DNA from: an uncultured Lachnospiraceae bacterium
Lineage (GTDB): Bacteria > Bacillota > Clostridia > Lachnospirales > Lachnospiraceae
NCBI GenBank assembly: GCA_947631755.1
Contig: CANRMO010000151.1
Span: 1 to 6,002, forward strand
Direction: 5' to 3'
DNA: 6,002 bases
Of this stretch, positions 1 through 5,627 are shown one piece after another. The notes beneath the pieces were generated by a model, which saw only the letters and a program-made list of their open reading frames with translations, had not been told where the DNA came from and did not search any database. Every line of letters begins with the position of its first letter. Within the stretch, counting starts at the first letter, position 1. A program made the translations under genes and the position numbers.

Positions 1-125
1 GCAAATTTTTCCCCAAACCATGCCCCCATAAGAACAATTCGCTTATCTCTTTTCCAGAACAGAGAAGCTGCCATCATGATCATATTCGACCCGATCATCT
101 TACATTTATTCACAAATTTCTTCAT
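1..125 (-). CDS. CDP-glycerol glycerophosphotransferase-like protein, N-terminal fragment
   Basis: Partial gene running off the left edge; 41 codons are visible. It starts at an ATG that overlaps the stop of the polymerase gene in an ATGA. An AAAGGA ribosome binding site lies 7 nt upstream, inside the end of the polymerase gene. The protein begins MKKFVNKCK, then has a hydrophobic stretch (about residues 10-24), then KRIVLMGAWFGEKF (about 28-41). The last stretch resembles the start of the catalytic domain in TagB/TagF-type glycerophosphotransferases, where a 'G-WFG-KF' motif follows a short membrane-associating lead. That family moves glycerol-phosphate (or ribitol-phosphate) from a CDP-activated donor to a teichoic acid or capsule acceptor on the inner membrane face. 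In this operon it would decorate the repeat unit or build a polyol-phosphate chain. Only the N-terminus is visible, so the substrate cannot be told and the family call rests on a short motif. Confidence 0.68.
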   Translation of the reverse strand, partial: MKKFVNKCKMIGSNMIMMAASLFWKRDKRIVLMGAWFGEKF

Positions 126-1360
126 AATGATTCCTTTCGGCCAGAAAATATTTTTATCCCGTATCTCATGCACTGCATAATGAGCAGCTCAACGAGCAGA
201 ACCCACTCATACTGAATATAATAAAAGAACCCGCTGATCCACACTACAGAAAAAAACACAGCATATTTAATATCTTTCTTTCTCCCCTCTACAATCCCTC
301 TGATATACCATAAATAGAAACTGACTGTCCCTATTATACCGGAACCATAGATCAGATTCATGACATCGCTCTCCACTGCCCAAGCTCTCACATCCCGGTA
401 CTGGCCCAAAAATCTCGAAAAAGGCAGCCCGGAGTACTTGATCCCATATCCGAAAAATATCTGTAGAACCGTGCTCTTACCCCATATGTAAATGAGCGAC
501 AGATAATATTGCATGTGCGCCCGGGAACTTGAATCATTTAACTTTGTAACCCGGATTAAGTTGTGGAGCACCTGAAATTTCATCAGTTTCCAGGCATCTG
601 CTATATAACTGACATTTGAAAGAATAACAATACCCACCAACAATATCAAAACTAACATGAAAATGATATTTTTTCTCTTTAAATCTCTGCGGTGTTTTTT
701 TCGGAATATCCATTGAATGGCCAAAAAAACAATTGTCATGAATACGGCGATGATAGCCGTCATATTTCTCGTAAAAAAAGACAAAATAACCACAAGTGCC
801 CGGATAACCCATTTATCGTAAAACAATAATGTTAAGACAAATACAACAACCAGATTACTCGGATGCCAGCACAGCCCGCTGGGAATAAGCAATCCGGCTG
901 CATACCGGCTTGTCTGGGACGCAGCGTGAAGAATATCCGAAAAAATAATCTGATTAATATCGAGCCGGAAAGAATAGTAGAAAAATATCTGTGCAATTAC
1001 CCACACGACCTGGCACATACAGGAGATCCGCAGTCCGTCAAAAAACAGCAGTGTTCGTTTCCTGTCAAAAAGCATGGAACACAGATAGATTTCCATGATA
1101 TGCAGCAGAGCTTTCCATTCATACATCGCATGTGAGCGGTCAAACAGACTGACTAAGACCGTTGAGACAATACCACTCAGTATAAACAGCAAAAACATGG
1201 ATGCCGTTATCTTTATTTTTCCTCTGTTGACTATTATTATCATTATAATACACAAAATTGAAAGGATAGTCGACAATGAGCTGACAATGTACATAGTCGA
1301 GGTAATCCCCAGCATATAGACAAACCATTTCGTAATTTTTTCTGCGACGTCCACTCTCAT
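122..1360 (-). CDS. Wzy-like polysaccharide repeat-unit polymerase (multi-pass membrane protein)
   Basis: Predicted integral membrane protein of 412 residues with about ten or more hydrophobic segments covering most of its length and Arg/Lys-rich short loops, for example near residues 220-231. Wzy/O-antigen polymerases join lipid-linked repeat units on the outer face of the membrane. Wzy-like traits seen here are the length, the topology, a polar loop in the C-terminal half with SSSRAH (about 277-282), a G-Y-G turn (about 304-306), and AVESDVMN (about 329-336) followed by a Gly-rich helix (YGSGIIG). Sequence identity within the family is low, so the call leans on topology and operon position. 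The start was set at the ATG at 1360 because an AGGTGG site (1366-1371) sits 5 nt before it. The longer frame beginning at 1408 would overlap the GT2 gene by 35 bp without a visible site. The gap to the GT2 gene is 13 bp. The stop overlaps the next start (ATGA). Codons look more AT-rich than in the GT4 gene, as is common for wzy. An O-antigen ligase-like role is the main alternative. Confidence 0.8.
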   Translation of the reverse strand: MRVDVAEKITKWFVYMLGITSTMYIVSSLSTILSILCIIMIIIVNRGKIKITASMFLLFILSGIVSTVLVSLFDRSHAMYEWKALLHIMEIYLCSMLFDRKRTLLFFDGLRISCMCQVVWVIAQIFFYYSFRLDINQIIFSDILHAASQTSRYAAGLLIPSGLCWHPSNLVVVFVLTLLFYDKWVIRALVVILSFFTRNMTAIIAVFMTIVFLAIQWIFRKKHRRDLKRKNIIFMLVLILLVGIVILSNVSYIADAWKLMKFQVLHNLIRVTKLNDSSSRAHMQYYLSLIYIWGKSTVLQIFFGYGIKYSGLPFSRFLGQYRDVRAWAVESDVMNLIYGSGIIGTVSFYLWYIRGIVEGRKKDIKYAVFFSVVWISGFFYYIQYEWVLLVELLIMQCMRYGIKIFSGRKESL

Positions 1361-1365
1361 AAATA

Positions 1366-1371
1366 CCACCT
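1366..1371 (-). promoter_or_regulatory. Ribosome binding site that decides the polymerase start
   Basis: On the minus strand this reads AGGTGG, 5 nt before the ATG at 1360-1358. It lies in the 13-bp space just after the GT2 stop codon (1376-1374). It supports the ATG at 1360 over the upstream in-frame start at 1408. Confidence 0.75.
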
Positions 1372-1373
1372 GA

Positions 1374-2321
1374 TCATATAAACATGAGCTCGCCCAGGAT
1401 CTGGACAATCCCCTGTTTCAAAATTTTATATTTAAGCAGATAATAAATCCGGACGGCCTTTTTTCTGCTCATTAATTCCGAAAAAATTTTTATGTATTCT
1501 CTCTTTTTCAAATCAAGCTCCGGCCCGAAACATTCCACGATAACCCCAGCCTGTCTTTCAGATAACTGCAATGTTTCTCTGACATGGTTTTTCCCCATAA
1601 GGCGGCTTATCAAAAAAGATATAGTATTGACTTTCGTTGCGCCAACGACATTATCCCCATGCTGACGGTATCGCACTGTCGGGGCATCAATAAATGAAAT
1701 CTCCCCAAAGAGTGAAGCAGTGACGGCAAACCACCAGTCATGCAGTGCGATCCTGTCCACATAAGTATCTGAAATCCGCACTGCCTTTTCCATCAGCGCG
1801 CGGTTCGCCATCATCGTGCAGCCCGTCACATTATTCTGGACCAATAACCGGTTTATTGATGTACATTGCGGTTTTAACGCCCTGTATGAGATAAAAGAAT
1901 CACTGAGAATATTTAATTCCCGGTCGGTTACTCTCAGATCCGTGTGCACAAGTATGGGCACATTCCCTTTTTCGCACTCTGTGCGGGTCATTCTGTTCAA
2001 TGTACACTCAATTTTATCCCGATTCCATACATCATCCTGATCGCAGAACATAAAGTATGCCGCATCTGTCTGCAGCGCAAGTCTGCACAGCTCCCAGAAA
2101 TTATATTTGCTTCCCGCTGTTCCCTCATCACGCCGGAATACTTTTATCTGGCCCGCTTTTTTCTTCTCATACTCTTTCTCAATGCTGTATGTACTGTCTG
2201 CTGACTGGTCATCGCGGATCAGTAATATGAAATCCTGGTAAGTCTGGGCCAGCAGAGAGTCGATCTGCTCCCTGATATACTGTTCTCCATTATAGGAGGC
2301 AAGCAAAACGGCAACTTTCAT
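1374..2321 (-). CDS. Family 2 glycosyltransferase, RgpB-like (probable rhamnosyltransferase)
   Basis: Cytoplasmic GT-A fold glycosyltransferase of 315 residues, a normal length for the RgpB-type subgroup. Visible GT2 motifs in order: VAVLLASYNG at the N-terminus (3-12), the nucleotide-binding RDDQSAD (36-42), the metal-binding CDQDDVW (93-99, the DxD-like site), TGCTMM (166-171), the acceptor/catalytic-region HDWW (194-197), and YRQHGDNVVG (218-227). RgpB-like enzymes add L-rhamnose from dTDP-L-rhamnose to a lipid-linked acceptor. Rhamnose is inferred from overall resemblance and from the neighbouring RgpA/WchF-like gene; the sugar cannot be proven from sequence. The C-terminal 60 residues are basic and likely contact the membrane. 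The ATG overlaps the GT4 stop by 4 bp (ATGA), with an AGGGA-type site 8 nt upstream, which implies coupled translation. It is followed 13 bp later by the polymerase. Confidence 0.9.
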   Translation of the reverse strand: MKVAVLLASYNGEQYIREQIDSLLAQTYQDFILLIRDDQSADSTYSIEKEYEKKKAGQIKVFRRDEGTAGSKYNFWELCRLALQTDAAYFMFCDQDDVWNRDKIECTLNRMTRTECEKGNVPILVHTDLRVTDRELNILSDSFISYRALKPQCTSINRLLVQNNVTGCTMMANRALMEKAVRISDTYVDRIALHDWWFAVTASLFGEISFIDAPTVRYRQHGDNVVGATKVNTISFLISRLMGKNHVRETLQLSERQAGVIVECFGPELDLKKREYIKIFSELMSRKKAVRIYYLLKYKILKQGIVQILGELMFI

Positions 2322-3502
2322 AAACGGAATCCCTCTCTCATAAATATTTCCTCATATTTGTCCGCAATAGACTGCCAGCTATAGGCCTCTGCTATCCTGC
2401 CTTTCGCTTTCCGTCCATAATCCGCGATCTCCACCTCACTCATTCCATCCGCCCTCTCAACCAGGCCAGACAAGCTGCCGGCCTTTTTCGTCCAGTACAG
2501 AGCAGCATCCCCCGCAACCTCGCGGTTGAATTCTACATCCAGAAGAAAATTCAGATCTGTAGAATTCAGAGACTCTACCAGGCTGGGATTTGTACCGCCC
2601 ACCTCATGTCCGTGAAAATATCCGTATGCGTTTTCGCGTATTTTCCTGAGCAGCTCTTGGTCGTAAACCGCGCCAACAAAATGGATTCTCGCGTCACACT
2701 CATAGTGAAGCGCCCGTCGCAGCCGGCCGAGAAATCTGTCATTTACATTTGTGACAATCGCCAGATGGCGGGGTGAAGCGCTCCTCATAAACTCCCGGAT
2801 AATTGTCTCATAATTATTTTCAGGGACAAACCGTCCGACAATGAGGTAATAATCTTTCGGTTTCAGGCCGTTGTCCTGCAGCCAATCGTGATATTTTTTA
2901 TCTGAGCCATGGGAAGTACTTCTGCCAACATCCGCCCCATAGGCAATATAGGTTGTCCTGGGACTTTGCCCTCCCGGCCTTTTGCCGTCATACTGCCTGT
3001 GGATATAGCTCTCTATCGCCATCGAATCGCAAATAATAATATCACTGTTCCCAACCATCTTCTTCTCCGATATCTTCCAGTATTTTCTGACCGGCAGCGG
3101 CCACTTTCTGCGCATCCATTCATGCCCGTCCGGATTCAGTGCCAGCGTTCCCCCGAGCCTGTGTATTTTCCTGTTAAAATACTTTATAAAGGGACCAATC
3201 CGGCAGGTCAGTATATATATGACAGGATCTTTTATGCAGTTCCTCTCTATATACCTGCAGCAATATATAAGAGCCGCCACATCATAATAAACAGCTGCCG
3301 CTGCGCCTATATCCGGCACAGCAATCTGAAAACAGTGGGCATTCTGGTATTCAAATTCCTCCCTGGCATCTCCCCGGCAGGCAACATGATATTTCAGCTT
3401 GCCTTGATCTCTGTGATATTCCGTCAACTTATCCACAAAGGTCTCATAACCGCCATATGCTCCCGGTATTCCTTTCGATCCCACTATGAATATGTGCCTC
3501 AT
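2318..3502 (-). CDS. GT4 glycosyltransferase with DUF1972 domain, WchF/Cps2T/RgpA-like rhamnosyltransferase
   Basis: Protein of 394 residues, the usual length of the WchF/Cps2T/RgpA group. In that group the enzyme transfers L-rhamnose from dTDP-L-rhamnose to the first sugar (Glc or GlcNAc) on undecaprenyl diphosphate, the second step of repeat-unit assembly. Diagnostic features: N-terminal GSKGIPGAYGGYETFVDKL (8-26), typical of the DUF1972 domain (about 1-180); NPDGHEWMRRKW (123-134); the C-terminal GT-B half with LIVGRFVPENN (220-230); and the donor-binding GHEVGGTNPSLVESL (298-312) with the family's 'VGGTNP' and trailing Glu. It is likely soluble at the inner membrane face. The start ATG overlaps the TGA of the truncated recombinase (ATGA), with GGAGAGG upstream, so it is probably translated by coupling. 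No priming transferase precedes it here, although one is needed to make its acceptor. Rhamnose specificity is a family inference. Confidence 0.9.
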   Translation of the reverse strand: MRHIFIVGSKGIPGAYGGYETFVDKLTEYHRDQGKLKYHVACRGDAREEFEYQNAHCFQIAVPDIGAAAAVYYDVAALIYCCRYIERNCIKDPVIYILTCRIGPFIKYFNRKIHRLGGTLALNPDGHEWMRRKWPLPVRKYWKISEKKMVGNSDIIICDSMAIESYIHRQYDGKRPGGQSPRTTYIAYGADVGRSTSHGSDKKYHDWLQDNGLKPKDYYLIVGRFVPENNYETIIREFMRSASPRHLAIVTNVNDRFLGRLRRALHYECDARIHFVGAVYDQELLRKIRENAYGYFHGHEVGGTNPSLVESLNSTDLNFLLDVEFNREVAGDAALYWTKKAGSLSGLVERADGMSEVEIADYGRKAKGRIAEAYSWQSIADKYEEIFMREGFRL

Positions 3503-4257
3503 TTTTTCCTCTCCACCCCCATCTCTGGCAGTGGATAAAAGGGATAATAATCATGCATTTTCGGCATCTTGAACTTTATCAGCTGGATTCTGTCCTCATC
3601 GATCCGGGTATCTCTGCACAGTTTTTTCACATCTTTCCATATATTTGTCCGATCTACCGGGTTTCCCCTATTCGTCTTTAAGATAACGCCGCTCTTGATT
3701 CCCTTCCATTCTGCATAATTTAAGAGAGCCTTCTGTAAATAACCCGGCATCCCAATCTGTCTCTTCCGCTTACTCCGCGTCACTTCGACAAATCCTCGCA
3801 CTGCTGCCTCCACAGTGAGACGGGAGAATTCTGAAAACCGTATGTCCATGTGGCACGGCGTCTGCAGAATCAGCGCCAGGCGGTAGTTCCCCTGCCTCAT
3901 GGCCGTCCCGATAAGACGTTTGTAATCCGTCCTGTCGATATACTTGCTTCCTGAGTTAGCGTCCCGCAACTCGACCGTGTATCCCCTCTGCGCTATGTCC
4001 TCCCACCCCATCCGGCGACAGAACCCATTGATGGCAAAGATAAAAGTGTTCACGCTATTTTTCTTGTATTTCTGTTTTTCCAGCAGCCACTCCCTGTAGC
4101 GACTGTAGTTTTCCCGCGAGATTTCCCTCCCGTCCAGGTAATCTGCCAGGCGCCGGATAACGGAGACATAGTTCTCTACCGTCACCGGGCTGAGTTCTTC
4201 CCGTTCCAGCCAGTCCCTGTACTCATGAATGCGGTCTTCTGTGATAATCCTTTCCAT
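3499..4257 (-). CDS. Truncated tyrosine recombinase-like protein lacking catalytic His/Tyr residues; first gene of the polysaccharide operon
   Basis: Protein of 252 residues that aligns without gaps to the neighbouring intact recombinase over residues 1-222, about 35% identical by hand count. It keeps the N-terminal SAM-like DNA-binding domain (about 1-95), the start of the catalytic domain (DYKRL 111-115) and the first catalytic Arg (R140 in DIRFSEFS). The beta-hairpin Lys of the partner (K164) is Arg here, with Lys on both sides. After residue 224 similarity stops: the HxxR box, the second His and the Tyr nucleophile are all missing, replaced by about 28 unrelated residues ending MGVERKK. 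It should therefore bind DNA at most and cannot cleave. The start is supported by GGAGGTG (4265-4271), 7 nt before the ATG. The stop overlaps the next glycosyltransferase start (ATGA), so it is the lead cistron. It may be a decaying gene, or a DNA-binding partner or regulator of the nearby recombinase; the frame is open and well initiated, which argues against simple decay. Confidence 0.85.
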   Translation of the reverse strand: MERIITEDRIHEYRDWLEREELSPVTVENYVSVIRRLADYLDGREISRENYSRYREWLLEKQKYKKNSVNTFIFAINGFCRRMGWEDIAQRGYTVELRDANSGSKYIDRTDYKRLIGTAMRQGNYRLALILQTPCHMDIRFSEFSRLTVEAAVRGFVEVTRSKRKRQIGMPGYLQKALLNYAEWKGIKSGVILKTNRGNPVDRTNIWKDVKKLCRDTRIDEDRIQLIKFKMPKMHDYYPFYPLPEMGVERKK

Positions 4258-4283
4258 AAATTCTCACCTCCGGCACCAATGCA

Positions 4284-4300
4284 ACGTATTAAATATTATG
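4284..4300 (+). repeat. Left arm of imperfect inverted repeat (candidate recombination site)
   Basis: The arm reads ACGTATTAAATATTATG. It matches the reverse complement of 4563-4579 at 15 of 17 positions, including an uninterrupted 11-bp core (4290-4300 against 4563-4573). It is itself roughly palindromic, like a tyrosine recombinase core site. It lies 12 bp upstream of the ribosome binding site of the truncated recombinase gene, so that site stays fixed if the enclosed 262 bp flips. Confidence 0.5.
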
Positions 4301-4303
4301 GAT

Positions 4304-4332
4304 ATAACAAGCCGATTTTGAGAAAATGTATA
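4304..4332 (-). promoter_or_regulatory. Weak promoter candidate for the polysaccharide operon in the present orientation
   Basis: On the minus strand, TATACA (4332-4327), a 17-bp spacer and TGTTAT (4309-4304) give 4/6 matches to each of the -35 and -10 consensus hexamers. Start would be near 4297, about 40 nt before the ATG at 4257. The -35 overlaps a TGTATACA palindrome. In such AT-rich DNA matches like this arise often by chance, so it is listed only because it bears on whether the operon is ON or OFF as drawn. Confidence 0.25.
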
Positions 4333-4338
4333 CATAAT
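4325..4338 (+). repeat. TGTATACA palindromic element, copy 1
   Basis: Reads AATGTATACATAAT and matches 4431-4444 (AATGTATACAAAAT) at 13 of 14 positions in direct orientation. The central TGTATACA is a perfect palindrome, so it could be an operator for a dimeric regulator or a minor recombinase binding site. Confidence 0.4.
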
Positions 4339-4385
4339 AGCAGAAATCTCTACATGGAAATGAAGAAAATATAGATATCGGAAAA

Positions 4386-4412
4386 TTTTGTGCATCGAAT
4401 TCTTGCACAAAA
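4386..4412. repeat. Perfect 9-bp inverted repeat with 9-bp spacer
   Basis: Arms TTTTGTGCA (4386-4394) and TGCACAAAA (4404-4412) pair perfectly around a spacer holding GAATTC. Transcribed on the minus strand it gives a hairpin followed directly by TTTTC, so it could be a weak terminator or attenuator in the leader of the polysaccharide operon. As DNA it has the shape of a tyrosine recombinase core site (inverted arms around a short spacer) or an operator. The sequence alone does not decide. Confidence 0.5.
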
Positions 4413-4430
4413 AGTAGTATAAGGTAGTAC

Positions 4431-4444
4431 AATGTATACAAAAT
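4431..4444 (+). repeat. TGTATACA palindromic element, copy 2
   Basis: Reads AATGTATACAAAAT, the second copy of the element at 4325-4338, with centres 106 bp apart. It overlaps TACAAT (4428-4433), a -10-like box on the plus strand that lies 19 bp after TTGCAC (4403-4408), so it could act as an operator there. Confidence 0.4.
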
Positions 4445-4509
4445 GAACATAAAGAATTTAAAAAAACTCAAAAAATATATAGAAAAATTTGGAAACGCGC
4501 AGATAGGAC

Positions 4510-4538
4510 TTGCATATTACTTAAAAATGTGCTAGACT
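4510..4538 (+). promoter_or_regulatory. Promoter candidate pointing away from the polysaccharide operon
   Basis: TTGCAT (4510-4515), a 17-bp spacer, then TAGACT (4533-4538) preceded by TGC, an extended -10 arrangement. As oriented it fires into the 3' end of the intact recombinase gene on the opposite strand, where no plus-strand gene exists. If the segment between the inverted repeats flipped, it would lie at 4353-4325 on the minus strand, with a start near 4318 and a leader of about 60 nt to the ATG at 4257. The -35 matches only 3/6, so the score is moderate. Confidence 0.42.
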
Positions 4539-4562
4539 ATGGTTGATTTTGTTAGTTTCCTA

Positions 4563-4579
4563 CATAATATTTATTATGT
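4563..4579 (-). repeat. Right arm of imperfect inverted repeat (candidate recombination site)
   Basis: On the minus strand it reads ACATAATAAATATTATG, matching the left arm 4284-4300 at 15 of 17 positions. Taken one base further left (4562-4579) it is a perfect palindrome with 8-bp arms and a 2-bp centre, as expected of a site bound by two recombinase monomers. It lies 3 bp past the stop codon of the intact recombinase. No T-run follows on either strand, so it is a poor terminator. Confidence 0.5.
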
Positions 4580-4582
4580 GTA

Positions 4583-5440
4583 TTAGTCTTTAACCGATAT
4601 AAGCAGATCGAGTTTTTCCAGCTGTTTTCGGTGTTCTGTATATGATTCTTTCAGGTAGATTCTTGTCGTTTCAATATTGCTATGTCCCAGCATATCGGCA
4701 AGTTTTACAATATCCCTGTATAATGTATAAAACGTCCTGGCAAACAAATGACGCAGATTGTGGGGGAACACTTTGTCCTTTTCCACCTCCGCCTCCTCGC
4801 ATAATTTTTTCATTTCTCTCCAGATCCACGTCCGGTCCACTGCTTTTCCTTTTGACGTCTGAAAAACAGCTCCGGTTTTGATCTCATTTTTCCTGATGTA
4901 GTGAAGCAGGCGCACCTGTAAGTCCCGTGGTATCAGAATCTGCCGTTCTTTTCCTTTGTTATACAGGGTTGCCATACCGCACTTTACCGCCGATACGGTG
5001 ATGGAAGACAGCTCGCTCACCCGTATGCCCGTGGCGCAGATTGTCTGGACGATCATCCCGATCCGCTTCTTTCCCCCCTGCATTGCCGTTCTGACCAGTC
5101 TCTTGTACTCGTCCTTTGACAGTTCTTTATTTTCCGGCATAAATGTCTCCTTCTGGATCTTATACGTCTTCACTTTCAATTCATACCATTTCATAAAATC
5201 AAAAAAACGGTTAGCCGCCACAAGAAATGAATTGATGCTGCTCGTTTTATAATCCCTGTCATTTTTCAGATATTCCTTATACCGGATCACTAGCAGTTTA
5301 TCCACGTTCCGTCCCGCCGCATACTGCACCAGCTTGTCCAGATCGCGCATATATTTTTGTATCGTTGCACTGCTCTTTTCCTGTTCATAAAGATAAACCC
5401 TGTAATCATCCAGCATCCTGTTGGTTATTCTTCGCTTCAT
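4583..5440 (-). CDS. Tyrosine recombinase (XerC/D-like, phage integrase family), catalytically complete
   Basis: Protein of 285 residues, typical of compact Xer/invertase-type recombinases. The N-terminal SAM-like core-binding domain spans about 1-95 and the catalytic domain about 105-280. The full active site is visible: R140 in ATGIRVSELS, K164 in the beta-hairpin NKGKERQ, H227 and R230 in HNLRH, H253 in LGHSNIETT, and the nucleophile Y262 in RIYL. These enzymes cut and rejoin DNA at paired sites through a 3'-phosphotyrosine link, causing inversion, excision or integration. A perfect AAGGAGG site (5454-5448) lies 7 nt before the ATG. It lacks the long N-terminal arm-binding domain of phage integrases, and no excisionase or phage genes lie nearby. 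Next to a polysaccharide operon and a repeat-bounded gap, a DNA-inversion role is the best inference. It is divergent from pyrB, and a truncated paralogue follows after 325 bp. Confidence 0.93.
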   Translation of the reverse strand: MKRRITNRMLDDYRVYLYEQEKSSATIQKYMRDLDKLVQYAAGRNVDKLLVIRYKEYLKNDRDYKTSSINSFLVAANRFFDFMKWYELKVKTYKIQKETFMPENKELSKDEYKRLVRTAMQGGKKRIGMIVQTICATGIRVSELSSITVSAVKCGMATLYNKGKERQILIPRDLQVRLLHYIRKNEIKTGAVFQTSKGKAVDRTWIWREMKKLCEEAEVEKDKVFPHNLRHLFARTFYTLYRDIVKLADMLGHSNIETTRIYLKESYTEHRKQLEKLDLLISVKD

Positions 5441-5461
5441 AAAATCGCCTCCTTAAAATAT

Positions 5462-5500
5462 ACAGGCAGACAATGTCGTTATTACACACCGCCTGCCTGT
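5462..5500. repeat. 8-bp inverted repeat in the recombinase leader
   Basis: Perfect arms ACAGGCAG (5462-5469) and CTGCCTGT (5493-5500) surround a 23-bp loop. On the minus-strand transcript the stem ends 7 nt before the AAGGAGG ribosome binding site of the recombinase, so it could tune translation or be a protein-binding site. On the plus strand it is followed by TTTCTTCTCTT, a poor terminator that would shield pyrB from upstream reading. Either use is speculative. Confidence 0.45.
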
Positions 5501-5522
5501 TTCTTCTCTTGATCTCATTTAA

Positions 5523-5551
5523 AGCATAGCGCATTTTGCTTCCATGCGCAA
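5523..5551 (-). promoter_or_regulatory. Promoter candidate for the intact recombinase gene
   Basis: On the minus strand, TTGCGC (5551-5546), a 17-bp spacer and TATGCT (5528-5523) give a sigma-70/SigA-like promoter about 80 nt upstream of the ATG at 5440. The spacer contains most of an inverted repeat GCGCAT (5529-5534) / ATGCGC (5544-5549), which a regulator could use to block the promoter. AAGCATAG occurs at the -10 (5522-5529) and again at 5566-5573. Confidence 0.45.
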
Positions 5552-5581
5552 ACAGTACTGTGATGAAGCATAGAAAATTAT

Positions 5582-5600
5582 CTGCCAGATATGCTGACAG
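5582..5600. repeat. Paired CTGNCAG palindromes, one helical turn apart
   Basis: CTGCCAG (5582-5588) and CTGACAG (5594-5600) are each palindromic and start 12 bp apart. This spacing is typical of adjacent operator half-sites on one face of DNA. They lie between the divergent recombinase and pyrB promoters. No regulator is recognised. Confidence 0.35.
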
Positions 5601-5627
5601 AAAAATGAAAATTCTTCATTTTATCTG
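5598..5627. repeat. Stem-loop just upstream of the pyrB promoter
   Basis: CAGA plus AAAATGAA (5598-5609) pairs with TTCATTTT plus TCTG (5615-5622 and 5624-5627), leaving a single bulged A at 5623 and a 5-nt loop. It ends where the pyrB -35 box begins. There is no T-run after it on the plus strand, so it is more likely a DNA-level element, or chance AT-rich symmetry, than a terminator. Confidence 0.4.

Larger units (their letters stand above)
4258..4582. promoter_or_regulatory. AT-rich non-coding gap between the two recombinase genes; candidate invertible promoter segment
   Basis: This 325-bp stretch has no convincing gene. It is clearly more AT-rich than its flanks and dense in symmetrical elements. 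An imperfect inverted repeat lies at its two ends (4284-4300 and 4563-4579). A 9-bp-arm hairpin sits at 4386-4412, two TGTATACA palindromes at 4327-4334 and 4433-4440, and a direct repeat GTAGTA at 4414-4419 and 4424-4429 (10-bp period). A plus-strand promoter candidate lies at 4510-4538 and weaker minus-strand -10-like boxes at 4304-4309 and 4416-4421. It must contain the control region for the polysaccharide operon unless transcription reads through from the upstream recombinase gene. Invertibility is an inference from the layout. Confidence 0.55.

Noticed and set aside
1361..1408. Upstream start for the polymerase, adding 16 residues
   Set aside because: It would overlap the end of the GT2 gene and has no clear ribosome binding site; the ATG at 1360 has AGGTGG at proper spacing.
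2909..3538. 209-codon plus-strand frame
   Set aside because: It is the antisense shadow of the GT4 glycosyltransferase; the minus-strand protein has clear family motifs and this one has none.
3499..3600. A simple frameshift hiding the missing recombinase C-terminus
   Set aside because: No HxxRH-like or LGH...Y sequence is found after the break; the space is too short, since the next gene begins at 3502.
4289..4471. 60-codon minus-strand frame in the gap between recombinases, rich in Phe and Leu
   Set aside because: It starts at TTG with no ribosome binding site, lies in AT-rich DNA where such frames arise easily, and overlaps the inverted-repeat elements.
4562..4579. Palindrome after the recombinase stop codon as a terminator
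   Set aside because: The stem is made of A-T pairs except one at each end, and no T-run follows on either strand; a recombination-site role fits better.
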